Assembly (NCBI GenBank): GCA_910589375.1
Contig: CAJUTK010000002.1
Coordinates: 62,001-126,000, forward strand
Direction of reading: 5' to 3'
DNA length: 64,000 nucleotides
Origin: an uncultured Bacilli bacterium
Lineage (GTDB): Bacteria; Bacillota_I; Bacilli_A; RF39; UBA660
In this document: positions 45,466 through 55,775 of the stretch, one piece after another
Layout of the letters: the number at the start of each line of letters is the position of its first letter
How positions within the stretch are numbered: the stretch's first letter is position 1
Made by a program: the position numbers and the translations under genes
Notes under the pieces: generated by a model
Databases searched by the model: none
What the model was told of the DNA's origin: nothing
What the model saw: only the letters and a program-made list of their open reading frames with translations

Positions 45466-46251
45466 TTATTTTTCATATGCTTTTAGAAAATTTTCGTAAA
45501 TTTTCTTATGACCTTTACTATTAGGATGAAAATCAATATTGCAAAAATCTCCTTTTGATAAATTAGAATTTTCTATAAAGTATACATTTTTGTAATTTTT
45601 GCACATATTTTTTAATTTATCATTAAAAGAATCAATAGGAAATTTTAATCTTTTTCGAATATATTTTAAATTGGTAGGATAAAAAAGTCCTACTAAATAG
45701 ATTTTGCAGTCTTTATTTAGTTTGTGAATGTAAGAAATGTTTTTATAGATATCCTGAAAACAATTTTCTAAAATAGTATCTAATTCTTTTAAATTGTTTT
45801 TTATGTTGCGAGGGGAAAACATTTTAAATAGACTGGATTTGTTATATTTTAGAAAATCATTTACTCCAGCACTATAAAGGAAGATTACATTTTTATTGTT
45901 TATTAGTTGTTCTTTTATTTTAATAGTATAATCTTGTTCTTGTATTTTATAAAAATTTAAAAAATTTTTAGGAAGTTCTAAATAAGGGTAGACACCAGAG
46001 TATTTGCACTTTCTAAGCATTTGATTTTGTTGAACTTTAATTTCTGCTAAAGAATAGTTTTTCTTTAAGCATTCTAGGATAAAAGAATTAGTATTATAAG
46101 TAGACATATGAAAAAAGTTAAAAGTAGTTACTTCAAAACGATTAGAAAGAAAATTCTCAATCTGTTCAAAAAAACCAGTATTTGTTTTGTTGTCTTTTGT
46201 ATAAGGAACACCAATAGAGTCTGTTCCACCTATCAAAAATAACTTATCCAT
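45466..46251 (-). CDS. SGNH-family hydrolase
   Basis: 261 residues from ATG 46251 (GGTGAGG before it on the minus strand). Block I GTDSIG supplies the nucleophile Ser near residue 12, block III is GVND, and block V DFHPNSKGH gives the Asp/His pair. The Gly of block II is not obvious. No signal peptide, so cytoplasmic, with Lys-rich surface. Members are esterases or lipases; the substrate is unknown. It ends just downstream of the rpsD promoter and is a single-gene unit. Confidence 0.72.
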   Translation of the reverse strand: MDKLFLIGGTDSIGVPYTKDNKTNTGFFEQIENFLSNRFEVTTFNFFHMSTYNTNSFILECLKKNYSLAEIKVQQNQMLRKCKYSGVYPYLELPKNFLNFYKIQEQDYTIKIKEQLINNKNVIFLYSAGVNDFLKYNKSSLFKMFSPRNIKNNLKELDTILENCFQDIYKNISYIHKLNKDCKIYLVGLFYPTNLKYIRKRLKFPIDSFNDKLKNMCKNYKNVYFIENSNLSKGDFCNIDFHPNSKGHKKIYENFLKAYEK

Positions 46252-46371
46252 TTTCCTCACCAATATTTATTATATCTAATATTTTCTTAGAAGAAAAGAA
46301 AATAAAACAATGAAAATAAAAGAAAAATTTTTGATTATGATAAAAAAATGTTAAAAAATGTAGAAAAAGTA

Positions 46372-46380
46372 TGCTATACT
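46372..46380 (+). promoter_or_regulatory. Extended -10 promoter for ezrA (TGCTATACT)
   Basis: TGCTATACT is followed directly by TATAATAGGTGAT, so two overlapping -10 elements are possible. The ATG at 46397 leaves a very short leader. Confidence 0.5.
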
Positions 46381-46396
46381 TATAATAGGTGATAGT

Positions 46397-48118
46397 ATGA
46401 AAGATAATTTAACGTTAATAATCGCTATTGTCGTTGTAGCATTTTTGTTAATTGTTGGGGTTATCTTCTTTTTACGTAATGATAAAAGAAAACGTATTAA
46501 AAAGAAATTAGAAGAATTAGAAATAGAGAAAAATAAATTGGATTCTTCTCCTATTGTTCCAGAACTTGCTAAAGTGGAGAGTTTCTTAAAAAACCCTAAA
46601 TTAGAGGTTATGTATAAAGAATGGACAGAGAGACTTCAAAATATTAAAGATAATCAAATTCCTAAATTAACAGATATGATTTTAGAGACAGAGTATTCTT
46701 TATCACAAAAAAATTATAAGAGTACTGTCTATAAATTAGCAAAGTTAGAAATGGAAATTTATAAAGTAAGAACAAATTCAGATTTCTTATTAGGAGAAAT
46801 TAAAGAGTTAACTTCTAGTGAGGAACGTAGTAGAGAAGTTATTACAGACTTTAAAAAGAAATTTAGAATGCTTCATCAGAAGTTTCAACAGACAAAGTCT
46901 GAGTTTGGTCCTATGACAAATGTTGTACAAAAACAATTTAAAGTGATTTCTAAACGCTTTGAAGATTATGAAACGATTATGGATAATAATGAATATACAG
47001 AGATTAATGAGATTGTTCTTATTATCAATGATTTATTAAAACATATGGAAATTGTAGTAGAGGAAGTTCCTTCTATCGTATTACTTGCTTATAATGCTAT
47101 TCCAAAAAGGATAACGGAAGTTCAAGAAATCTACAATTGGATGGTAAAAGCTGGTTATCCTTTAGGATATTTAAATGTAGAATACAATATTGAGGAAGCA
47201 GAGAAAAAAATTGGAGATATTATTGTACGTACAAAGAGTTTAAATTTAGAAGAGAGTTTATTTGAATTAAAAGTTTTATTAGACTATTTTGAATCTTTGT
47301 TTACAGATTTTGAATCTGAGAAAGTAGCACGTGCCTCTTATGAGGATAATAATGCTGCATTCCGTAATAAACTTGGTAAAATTAGTTCTGTTGTAGAAGA
47401 TATTTTTACACAGTTAGATGATATTAAAAATATTTATCATTTATCAGAAGAAGATATAGAAATTTTAAAACAATTACATATTGATTTATTAGAAGTAAGT
47501 AATGATTATAAAGTACTAATAGATCATACTATGAATAATACTAGTTTTGCTTATACGAAGTTGTTAAAAGAATTAGAAGAATTAAGTTTAAGACTTGCTA
47601 AGATAGAGGATAAGTTAGATAATTCATTAGATGCTATTGGAAGCATGAGAGATGATGAGGTAAGAGCTCGTCAACAATTAGATGAGATAAAAGTAATATT
47701 GAAAGAATCTAAATTAAAGATGAGAGAATATAATTTACCTTATATTCCACAAAGTTATTACGTAGAATTAAAAGAGGCTATGGGTGCTATTAGGGAAATT
47801 GTAAGAGAGTTAGAGAAAAAACCGATTACAATTAGTGTATTAAATACTAGAGTAGATACCGCTCGTGACTTAGTTTTAAAACTATATACGAAAACAAAAG
47901 AATTATTAAAAGTAGCTACTTTTGCAGAAACTGCTTTAGTTTATGGAAATCGTTATCGTAGTAGTTATGACGGTTTAAGTAATAAATTAAACTTATCAGA
48001 ACAATTATTTTTGAAAGGAGAATATCAAAAGTCATTAGAACTTACGATTAACCTTTTAAATAAAATAGAGCCTGGTATTTATGAGAAATTAGCGTACATG
48101 TATGATTTAGGAAAGTAG
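46397..48118 (+). CDS. ezrA: Septation ring formation regulator EzrA
   Basis: 573 residues. One N-terminal span (about 6-26) is followed by a cytoplasmic, almost wholly helical spectrin-like rod to the end, the EzrA layout and length (Bacillus 562). EzrA restrains FtsZ ring formation and links division to wall synthesis. GGTGAT precedes the ATG. It is followed after eight bases by a surface WG-repeat gene, probably in the same transcript. Confidence 0.88.
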   Translation: MKDNLTLIIAIVVVAFLLIVGVIFFLRNDKRKRIKKKLEELEIEKNKLDSSPIVPELAKVESFLKNPKLEVMYKEWTERLQNIKDNQIPKLTDMILETEYSLSQKNYKSTVYKLAKLEMEIYKVRTNSDFLLGEIKELTSSEERSREVITDFKKKFRMLHQKFQQTKSEFGPMTNVVQKQFKVISKRFEDYETIMDNNEYTEINEIVLIINDLLKHMEIVVEEVPSIVLLAYNAIPKRITEVQEIYNWMVKAGYPLGYLNVEYNIEEAEKKIGDIIVRTKSLNLEESLFELKVLLDYFESLFTDFESEKVARASYEDNNAAFRNKLGKISSVVEDIFTQLDDIKNIYHLSEEDIEILKQLHIDLLEVSNDYKVLIDHTMNNTSFAYTKLLKELEELSLRLAKIEDKLDNSLDAIGSMRDDEVRARQQLDEIKVILKESKLKMREYNLPYIPQSYYVELKEAMGAIREIVRELEKKPITISVLNTRVDTARDLVLKLYTKTKELLKVATFAETALVYGNRYRSSYDGLSNKLNLSEQLFLKGEYQKSLELTINLLNKIEPGIYEKLAYMYDLGK

Positions 48119-48126
48119 GATGAAAA

Positions 48127-49365
48127 ATGAGATTAAAAGAATCAGAATTAGATAATTCTATTCAAAAACAAATAGAAGATGAAGAATCCTTAACATCTGA
48201 ACTTGATATGACACGTGAGCAATACTATAAAGAAAAAAGAGAAGCAATGGAAACAGAGGATTTAAGTGATGAATTTCTAGAGGATGAAACAGAAAAGCCA
48301 ACACATACAATGCTTTTGAATAATTTGGTAAAAGAAGTAGAAATATTTTCTGATGATGAAGATTTTATGACACCAACGAAAAAGTGGAAAAAAGTAGTAG
48401 GAATTTTAGTTTTATTAGTACTAATTGGTCTTATTGTTTTTCTAGTTATTTATTTTAATCCATTCGAAAAAAAGAAAGGAAAACCTGTAGAAGATGCTTC
48501 TAATTTAGAAAGTAAGAAAGACTATCGCTATGAAATAGGGGAATCAGAGATTTTATTTTATGAAGGAGCTGCAAAAGTTAGTACTTATTCTTGTGTAAAT
48601 CAATGCTCTATTTATTCATTAGGTAGTTATCAATACTTATCAAAAGAAGATCATGTTATTGCTTTGCAAGATGGAGAAAAGATATTTCTTTATAACTTTG
48701 TAGATGATAAAGTGATAACAGATAATTTCACACGATTAGAAAATTTATACCATAAAGATAAGACCGTTGCATTTATTGCTACTTCTTCTAATGGAAAAGT
48801 AGGAATTGTTAATACAAGAGGAGAAATTATCGTTCCTTTTGAATATGATAATTTTGGTTACTCATTTGGTGGTGGAGAGGTATCTGATTATTCTTATGAT
48901 AGAAATATTATTACTGCCTCTAAAGATGGTAAATGGGGAATGATTACATTAGATAGTGAACAAAAAGAAAAGATTCCTTTTCTATATGAAGATATTTATC
49001 TAAGTGATACTAATCATGTAGCAGTTAAAGAAGAAGGATTATGGTATTTAGCTGATTTAGATGGTAAAAAAGTATTGGATAATGGCTACGATATGGTAAT
49101 ACCACTTCAGAGTTATGTTTTAGTAGCAAAAGATGAAGTTTTTAATATTTTAAATTATAAGGGTGAGAAGATAGTATCTAAAGATATTCCTACTTATATA
49201 GTAGGCTTTAGAGGAAGAACAGTAGTAGAAATACCAACCTTTAAAGTAGACATTGATGGTACAATTGTAAATATTTATATCATGAAATCAAAGACAAATG
49301 ATAAAGAATATGCTACTTATAAATTTAATACTGTAAATGGTGAAGTAACAGAAGTAATCTCTTAA
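48127..49365 (+). CDS. Single-span surface protein with WG repeats
   Basis: 412 residues. An acidic cytoplasmic part (1-90) and one span (about 93-115) are followed by an ectodomain with repeated WG-type units (GKVGIVNTRGEIIVPFEYD; GKWGMITLDS; GLWYLADLDGKKVL). Layout is like the proteins at 37966 and 40216, without the duplicated module. Adjacent to ezrA, so it may report wall state to the divisome; that is speculation. Confidence 0.7.
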   Translation: MRLKESELDNSIQKQIEDEESLTSELDMTREQYYKEKREAMETEDLSDEFLEDETEKPTHTMLLNNLVKEVEIFSDDEDFMTPTKKWKKVVGILVLLVLIGLIVFLVIYFNPFEKKKGKPVEDASNLESKKDYRYEIGESEILFYEGAAKVSTYSCVNQCSIYSLGSYQYLSKEDHVIALQDGEKIFLYNFVDDKVITDNFTRLENLYHKDKTVAFIATSSNGKVGIVNTRGEIIVPFEYDNFGYSFGGGEVSDYSYDRNIITASKDGKWGMITLDSEQKEKIPFLYEDIYLSDTNHVAVKEEGLWYLADLDGKKVLDNGYDMVIPLQSYVLVAKDEVFNILNYKGEKIVSKDIPTYIVGFRGRTVVEIPTFKVDIDGTIVNIYIMKSKTNDKEYATYKFNTVNGEVTEVIS

Positions 49366-49380
49366 TGAGATTACTTTTTT
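49353..49380 (+). terminator. Rho-independent terminator
   Basis: AGTAATCTC (49353-49361) pairs with GAGATTACT (49367-49375), then T residues. The stop codon is in the loop. Confidence 0.85.
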
Positions 49381-49420
49381 CTATTTCAGACACGGTTTTT
49401 ACCATTTCGAGCACGTTCTA

Positions 49421-49448
49421 TTTACAAAAGTTACTCCTTTGATATAAT
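49421..49448 (+). promoter_or_regulatory. Promoter for the RHS toxin gene
   Basis: TTTACA (49421-49426), 16-base spacer, TATAAT (49443-49448) with TGA in front. Confidence 0.7.
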
Positions 49449-49472
49449 GAAAGAGTAGTAGAGGAGTAATAT

Positions 49473-52400
49473 ATGAGAAGTTTTTTAAAAAAGAGTATCA
49501 TTTATGTATGGATAGTTTCTATTCTAATAAATGCATGCCCAGTAATTGTTTTTGCTTCTTTTTTAGAAAAAGAAGAGATAACAAATATAGAGTTAGAAAA
49601 AGAAACAGAAGATAGTCAATCATCTCTTGAAGTAGTAGGAGAAATAAAAGAAAAAAGAACATTAAATGAAAAACATTATTTACTAGAAGATGGTTCTATC
49701 AAAGCTTTTATTTATCCTGAAAATATTCATTATGAAGAAAATGGAGAGTATGTAGATATTGATAATACTTTAATATCTACAACATCAGGATTTAAAAACA
49801 AAAAAAGTAATCTTTCCTCAGAATTTTTAAAAGAAGAAAGTAAACTAAATCTTACTTATAAAGGACATAAGATTTCTTGGAAGATGAAAGATGCTAAAAA
49901 GAGAAAAGGAGAAGTAACAGGTAATTTATTTTCTAAAATAAATATAATTCCTTCTTTAGAATCTAAAATAACGTATTCTAATGTCTTTGATAACATTGAC
50001 TTAGAATATGAAATAGTTTCTAATAGGATAGAAGAAAATATTATTATTCATGATAAAGAAGCTTTAAAAAATGAATTTACTTATTTTTTAGAGACAGATT
50101 TAACTGTAAAAGAGTTAAAGAAAAATGAACTTGCTTTTTTAGATGATACAGGAAAAGAAATATTTTATATTAGTTCTCCTGTTATGTATGATTCTAATTT
50201 AGAATTTAGTTCAGATATTCTTCTTACCCCAAAGAAGGTAGAAAATGGATATGAAATATTATTAGAAGCCAACTTAGATTGGTTAAGTTCTGATGAGAGA
50301 ATTTATCCTATTACAATAGATCCTGTTATTGTAACAGATCTTAGTCGTGATGAAATTAAAGATACTTATATTTATCCAAATGATGCAACAAATACGGGAA
50401 AAGGAAATGCCCATATTTTAAGAGTAGGTAGTACTTCTTACAGTAATATTAATACCAATAAGAATCCTTTTAGGAGTTTAATTCAGTTTTCTTTACCATC
50501 ACTTAGTAGCGGTGATCAAGTCATAAAAGCAGAATTACATATTTTTAATTATCAAAATACAGATTCATGGACACCTCCTAGTGGTGATGTCCAAATAGAT
50601 ATCCATGCTGTTACAAAGTCTTGGAATGAATCTAATGCTTATTGGAACAATATGAAAGATGCTTATAATTCCCAAATTGTAGATTATATTAAGTATGGTT
50701 ATGATTCTAAGAATCAAAATAAAGAGAATACTGCTGATATTACTAGCTTAGTAAAAGATTGGTATGTATCTGGTAATAATTATGGATTGCTTTTAAAAGA
50801 ACATGTAGAAAAGAAAGTAAGTGGTAGAAACGATGTATCCTTTATTTCTAGTGATACCTCTAGTGCATATACTACTAAAAGACCATATGTAGTTATCCAT
50901 TATAGAAATCAAACAGGATTAGAAAACTATTTAACAACTCATACCCAAAATATTGGAAATACTACTGTATATACGAATGATTATAATGGAAACTTAACAC
51001 TTATTCATCAAGATACCTCTACTCCTGGTAATAGATTACCAGTGAGTATTAATCATGTTTATAATACCAATGATAAAGATACGAATATAGGATATGGAAA
51101 TGGATTTAGATTAAATTTAAATCAAACATTAGAATCTAAAACAATATCTGGAATTTCTTATTTACTCTATATAGATGAAGATGCAACAAGACATTATTTT
51201 TATAAAGAAAATAATATATGGAAAGATGAAGATGGTCTAGATTTAACAATTATAGCAAGTGGTACAAACTATATTATGAAAGATAAAGGAGGAAATACTT
51301 CTACTTTCACAAAGAATGGAACAAAATGGTATCTAAAAGAAATGAAGGATACCAATAACAATAAAATAACCATTCAATATGCTTCTAATTACAATCATAT
51401 TACTAGTGTAACAGATGGAGCAGGAGATACTTTAACACTTACTTATACTAATAATTTATTAACAAGTATAAAAGATAGTGATAATAGGGTATATAAATAT
51501 GCCTATACTTCTAATAATCTAACTAGTATTACTTATCCAGATTCTTTAAAAACAGAATATCAATATACAAGCTCTAAATTATTATCAAAGGTAATAGATG
51601 TAGATAAAAGTTCTATTTCCTATACTTATTATTCAAAATCTCCTTATCGTGTAAAATCTATAACAGAGTATGGGAATAGTGGAACAGCAGGTTCTTCTCT
51701 TACGATTGGTTATAGTGCGAATACAACTGTTTTCAAAGATAATAAGGATCATATAGAAGCTTATACATTTAATAATTTAGGTCATACTTTAAGTATTAAT
51801 ACAATAGATTCTAATCATACTTTAAAGACTGCCTATGGAACTTCTTATCAATATGGTACTAGTGGTTCTAATAAAAATAAATTATTATTAGAAACGAATA
51901 TGTCTAAAACTACACAAAACTTATTCTTAAATAGTGGAGCAGAAAATAAGCTTACAAACTGGAAAGTAACAGGTTCTGTTATTGCTACTACTAATCCTTA
52001 TTTTGGTACGAATAGTTTTCAGTTAGCTAGTTCTAATGCCCTTTTAACACAATCTCTTGCTTTAGAAAAAAAGAAAGAATATACTATATCATTTTATGGA
52101 AAAGGTAATGGTAGTGTTTGTATTTCTTTTAATGGAAGCTGTTTAAAGAAAGTGGATATGAAAGAGGAATGGGATAGATATTCCCATACATTTCAAGTGC
52201 CAGAGACAATTACAGGAAATGTAGATATTGGTTTTTCTTCTCAAAATGGAGATATCTTTTTAGATAATGTTCAATTAGAAGAAGGAGAGAGTCTTAATCC
52301 TTATAATATTATTGATAATGGAGATTTTCATAATGGATTATCAGGATGGACAAAGAATGCGAATGTAACTACTAATGATAAAGTAGTATCAGTTAGTGGT

Positions 52401-55400
52401 GTTAACGCTATGAACTTTAAAGGAGAACTTGGTAAATCTAAAAATATTTATGAACATGCCTATTTAGATGGTAAAAAGGGAGATACTTATCAGCTTAGTT
52501 ATTGGGTAAAGAATACTGGTATTCCTCTTGTAGGATCTAAAAAAGCAAGAATATTAGTAGAATTTCTAAACGGTTCAGAGATTGTTCAAGCTTTAGAAGT
52601 GCATGCTTATCCAGACAGTAAGAATTGGCAGTATGCTAGTGGAGAAATTGTTGCGAAACAAGATTATAAAAGAATTAAGATAACTGCTACTTATAACAAT
52701 AATGCTAGTAATATTTACTATACTAATATTTCCTTATTTAAAGATGATGTTTCTAATTCCTATACTTATGATGAGAATGGAAATATCATTAGTACCAAAG
52801 ATTTAGCAAACCAAAATAGTACTTATCAGTATAGTAAAAAGAATGAATTAATAGGTGCTACTAATCCAAAAGGTAGAAAATTTTATTATGAATATGACTA
52901 TAGTCATACTAATAGATTATTACAAGCAGTTAATCAAAGTGGATTAACACTAAAATATCAATATGATACATATGGAAATATTATAAAAAGCCGTATAGAA
53001 GCACCTTCTATGATTAGAAAAATAGAAGATATAAAAGAGAATGAATACTACTATTTAAAACCAGTATCTTCTAATTTAAAAGTAGGAAAAAGCAATACCG
53101 ATATTAAACTATTAGATGAAAATCAAAAATGGAAATTTCAAAAATCAGGGGATAACTATAGTATCATAGATGAATCAAATGCATCTATTGCCGTTAAAGG
53201 TGGAAGTGCTACTAGTGGTACTACTTTACAGTTAGAAGATTATAACAATAGTGCAAAACAAAGATATAAAGTTATTAATAATGATGATGGCACATTTACT
53301 TTTCAAACAGAAGTATCTAGTTATAAAAGTTGTATCAATGTAGTATCTAGTAGTTATAATAAAAATCAAGCATTAGAACAATATACTTGTAATAAAGCCA
53401 ATAGTCAAAAATTTATGATTGTACCAATAGAATATCAGACAAAGTATATAGAAAGTAGTGCTGAATATACAGAAAATGGAAATTATCAAACAAAAGTAAT
53501 TGACCAAAAAGGAGATTCTATTATTACTAATTATAATGAATCTAGAGGTACTATTAGTGATATAACAGATGCTAGAGGAAATAAGATAGAATATACTTAT
53601 GATATTATGGACCGTATTACTTCTATTAAAAGCAATGATATTATTAATACGTATACTTATGATAAAGATTACTTAAAGAAGATTACTCATAATAATTTTG
53701 ACTATGAGTTTATAAAAGATGAATATGGGAATACTATTTCTATTACAGTAGCAGGTACCCCTTTAATAACACATCAATATGAAGCTAATAATGGATATTT
53801 ATTAAAAAGTATTTATGGAAATAATGATAGTATTCATTATGAATATGATCCATTTGGTAGAATTTCTAAACAAACAAATACTACAGGTACTGCTACTTAT
53901 ACCTATAATAATAGAGGATCTCTTTCTAGTTTAAAATATTTAGGAAAAGATTATTATTATACTTATGATTTAAGTGGTAGAATTACTAGTATAAAGGAAA
54001 ATAATTTTGAAAAGAAATATAACTATGATAATTATAATAATCTAGATAAAGTAAAGTATAAATATGATAATACAGAAAAAGAAGTATCTTATACTTATGA
54101 TGCTGATGATAAACTAACAATGATTACTTATCCTAATTATAAAATAAAATATACTTATGATAATTTAGATAGATTAATCAAAAAAGAAATCATAAGGAAA
54201 GATAAAACTTATACTACAACCTATGAATATTATGATATAGATGAATATAAAACAACTACTCTATTAAAAAGTATTACGAATGGAGATAATAAATTAGAAT
54301 ATAACTATGATAGTAATGGAAATATTACTAATATTAAGAAAAATGGTATTTATCAAAAAAGATATTCTTATGATTCCCTAAACCAATTAAAAAGAGAGTA
54401 TACTGGTAAGTTTTATAGTTATATAGGATATACTTATGATTTAGGTGGGAACCTAAAGCAAAAGTATAAAAATAATTATGATACAATGGATATGACACAA
54501 ATTTTTAACTATTTAATTCCTTCTGATTCTAGAGTAGATGCCTATACTCCATCATCAACCGATGTATTAGGAGAATATCAATATAGTGATATTTGGAAAG
54601 ATCAATTAGTACAAGTAGATGATAGTAATATTACTTATGATTCTATAGGAAACATGACAAGTTATAATGGATATAACTATACATGGACAAATGGAAATGA
54701 ATTAAAAAGAGTAACAACAGGAAATAACCAATATGATTATGAATATAACATAGAAGGAATAAGAACAAAGAAAACAGTAAATGGAAAAGAAACAGAATAC
54801 TATTTAGAAGGAACAAACATTATCTATGAAAAAAGAGATGGAAAAACACTAGAATATAGTTATGATGAAAGTGGAATAACAGGAATAAGAATAGATAATA
54901 AAGAATATAGCTTTGTAAAAAATATACAAGGTGATATAATAGAAGTATTAGATGAGGAATTTAATGTAGTAGCAGAATATACCTATGATGCATGGGGAGT
55001 AGTAAGAGTAAACAATCTAACAGAGGATAAAATAGGAGATATCAACCCATATAGATATAGAGGCTACTATTATGATACAGAAACAAATCTATATTATCTA
55101 AATAGTAGATATTATAATCCAGTATTAGGAAGATTTATAAGTGCAGATAGTATCTTAGGAGCAAATGGAGATATCTTAGAATATAATTTATATATTTACT
55201 GTAGTAATAATCCTATTGTATATAGTGATCCTAGTGGAGAAAACTTTGTAGATGCATTACCTAATTGGCTACAATGGTTAGAAGAATTAAAAGAAATCAT
55301 AATACCAGCAGCTGCAATTAATCCGACAGCAGGATTATTTGTTATTGGTGGAATTGCTGTAATTACTATTGCAAAAGTTGGATATGATGAAATAACAGAA

Positions 55401-55775
55401 AAATCTAAGAAAAGTACTTCTAAGTCCAACGATAATGAAAAACATACTGTTTATTTTTTGAGAGATATTATTAGTAATGAAGTAAAGTATGTTGGAAGAA
55501 GCATTCATCCTGATATTAGAGCAAAGCAACATTTTTATATAGGAAATAAAGCAGGCTTATATATGGATAAAGTTGTTAGTGGACTATCAAAATATGATGC
55601 AATTTCTATGGAACAATTTTTTATTGAACAATGTGATACTATAAAAAAAGGTGATTATCATTATAATCAGAGAAATGAGATTTCGTTGAATCGGCCAGAC
55701 CGAAAAATAAGAGTGCAAATGGCGCATACATATATTGACGAAAATGAGATTCGTGTGAATGGATGTGGTTTTTAA
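49473..55775 (+). CDS. WapA/RHS-type secreted polymorphic toxin with GIY-YIG-like nuclease tip
   Basis: 2100 residues. Signal peptide (about 1-29, ending FAS). A DNRLRE-type domain (about 289-475) is followed by YD/RHS repeats from about 530 to 1885, interrupted by two carbohydrate-binding-like modules (about 826-940 and 945-1088) and a ricin-type lectin domain (about 1182-1322). The RHS core ends at YYYDTETNLYYLNSRYYNP, GRFISADS and NNPIVYSDPSG. The variable tip then has a hydrophobic stretch and, from about 1990, a GIY-YIG/URI-like fold: VYF, Y-V-G-R (to R2009), E2047 and N2068. It is predicted to kill neighbours by DNA cleavage. GAGGAG precedes the ATG. Confidence 0.88.
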   Translation: MRSFLKKSIIYVWIVSILINACPVIVFASFLEKEEITNIELEKETEDSQSSLEVVGEIKEKRTLNEKHYLLEDGSIKAFIYPENIHYEENGEYVDIDNTLISTTSGFKNKKSNLSSEFLKEESKLNLTYKGHKISWKMKDAKKRKGEVTGNLFSKINIIPSLESKITYSNVFDNIDLEYEIVSNRIEENIIIHDKEALKNEFTYFLETDLTVKELKKNELAFLDDTGKEIFYISSPVMYDSNLEFSSDILLTPKKVENGYEILLEANLDWLSSDERIYPITIDPVIVTDLSRDEIKDTYIYPNDATNTGKGNAHILRVGSTSYSNINTNKNPFRSLIQFSLPSLSSGDQVIKAELHIFNYQNTDSWTPPSGDVQIDIHAVTKSWNESNAYWNNMKDAYNSQIVDYIKYGYDSKNQNKENTADITSLVKDWYVSGNNYGLLLKEHVEKKVSGRNDVSFISSDTSSAYTTKRPYVVIHYRNQTGLENYLTTHTQNIGNTTVYTNDYNGNLTLIHQDTSTPGNRLPVSINHVYNTNDKDTNIGYGNGFRLNLNQTLESKTISGISYLLYIDEDATRHYFYKENNIWKDEDGLDLTIIASGTNYIMKDKGGNTSTFTKNGTKWYLKEMKDTNNNKITIQYASNYNHITSVTDGAGDTLTLTYTNNLLTSIKDSDNRVYKYAYTSNNLTSITYPDSLKTEYQYTSSKLLSKVIDVDKSSISYTYYSKSPYRVKSITEYGNSGTAGSSLTIGYSANTTVFKDNKDHIEAYTFNNLGHTLSINTIDSNHTLKTAYGTSYQYGTSGSNKNKLLLETNMSKTTQNLFLNSGAENKLTNWKVTGSVIATTNPYFGTNSFQLASSNALLTQSLALEKKKEYTISFYGKGNGSVCISFNGSCLKKVDMKEEWDRYSHTFQVPETITGNVDIGFSSQNGDIFLDNVQLEEGESLNPYNIIDNGDFHNGLSGWTKNANVTTNDKVVSVSGVNAMNFKGELGKSKNIYEHAYLDGKKGDTYQLSYWVKNTGIPLVGSKKARILVEFLNGSEIVQALEVHAYPDSKNWQYASGEIVAKQDYKRIKITATYNNNASNIYYTNISLFKDDVSNSYTYDENGNIISTKDLANQNSTYQYSKKNELIGATNPKGRKFYYEYDYSHTNRLLQAVNQSGLTLKYQYDTYGNIIKSRIEAPSMIRKIEDIKENEYYYLKPVSSNLKVGKSNTDIKLLDENQKWKFQKSGDNYSIIDESNASIAVKGGSATSGTTLQLEDYNNSAKQRYKVINNDDGTFTFQTEVSSYKSCINVVSSSYNKNQALEQYTCNKANSQKFMIVPIEYQTKYIESSAEYTENGNYQTKVIDQKGDSIITNYNESRGTISDITDARGNKIEYTYDIMDRITSIKSNDIINTYTYDKDYLKKITHNNFDYEFIKDEYGNTISITVAGTPLITHQYEANNGYLLKSIYGNNDSIHYEYDPFGRISKQTNTTGTATYTYNNRGSLSSLKYLGKDYYYTYDLSGRITSIKENNFEKKYNYDNYNNLDKVKYKYDNTEKEVSYTYDADDKLTMITYPNYKIKYTYDNLDRLIKKEIIRKDKTYTTTYEYYDIDEYKTTTLLKSITNGDNKLEYNYDSNGNITNIKKNGIYQKRYSYDSLNQLKREYTGKFYSYIGYTYDLGGNLKQKYKNNYDTMDMTQIFNYLIPSDSRVDAYTPSSTDVLGEYQYSDIWKDQLVQVDDSNITYDSIGNMTSYNGYNYTWTNGNELKRVTTGNNQYDYEYNIEGIRTKKTVNGKETEYYLEGTNIIYEKRDGKTLEYSYDESGITGIRIDNKEYSFVKNIQGDIIEVLDEEFNVVAEYTYDAWGVVRVNNLTEDKIGDINPYRYRGYYYDTETNLYYLNSRYYNPVLGRFISADSILGANGDILEYNLYIYCSNNPIVYSDPSGENFVDALPNWLQWLEELKEIIIPAAAINPTAGLFVIGGIAVITIAKVGYDEITEKSKKSTSKSNDNEKHTVYFLRDIISNEVKYVGRSIHPDIRAKQHFYIGNKAGLYMDKVVSGLSKYDAISMEQFFIEQCDTIKKGDYHYNQRNEISLNRPDRKIRVQMAHTYIDENEIRVNGCGF
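54691..55092 (+). repeat. RHS core segment duplicated downstream (donor or target region)
   Basis: 54691-55029 is matched by 58961-59299, and 54928-55092 by 57813-57977. The segment ends just before the variable tip and can serve as the homology arm for tip exchange. Confidence 0.9.

Noticed and set aside
51060..55030. Repetitive short motifs across the RHS gene as a possible repeat array or CRISPR
   Set aside because: They are degenerate YD repeats in one continuous reading frame with no constant repeat or spacer unit.
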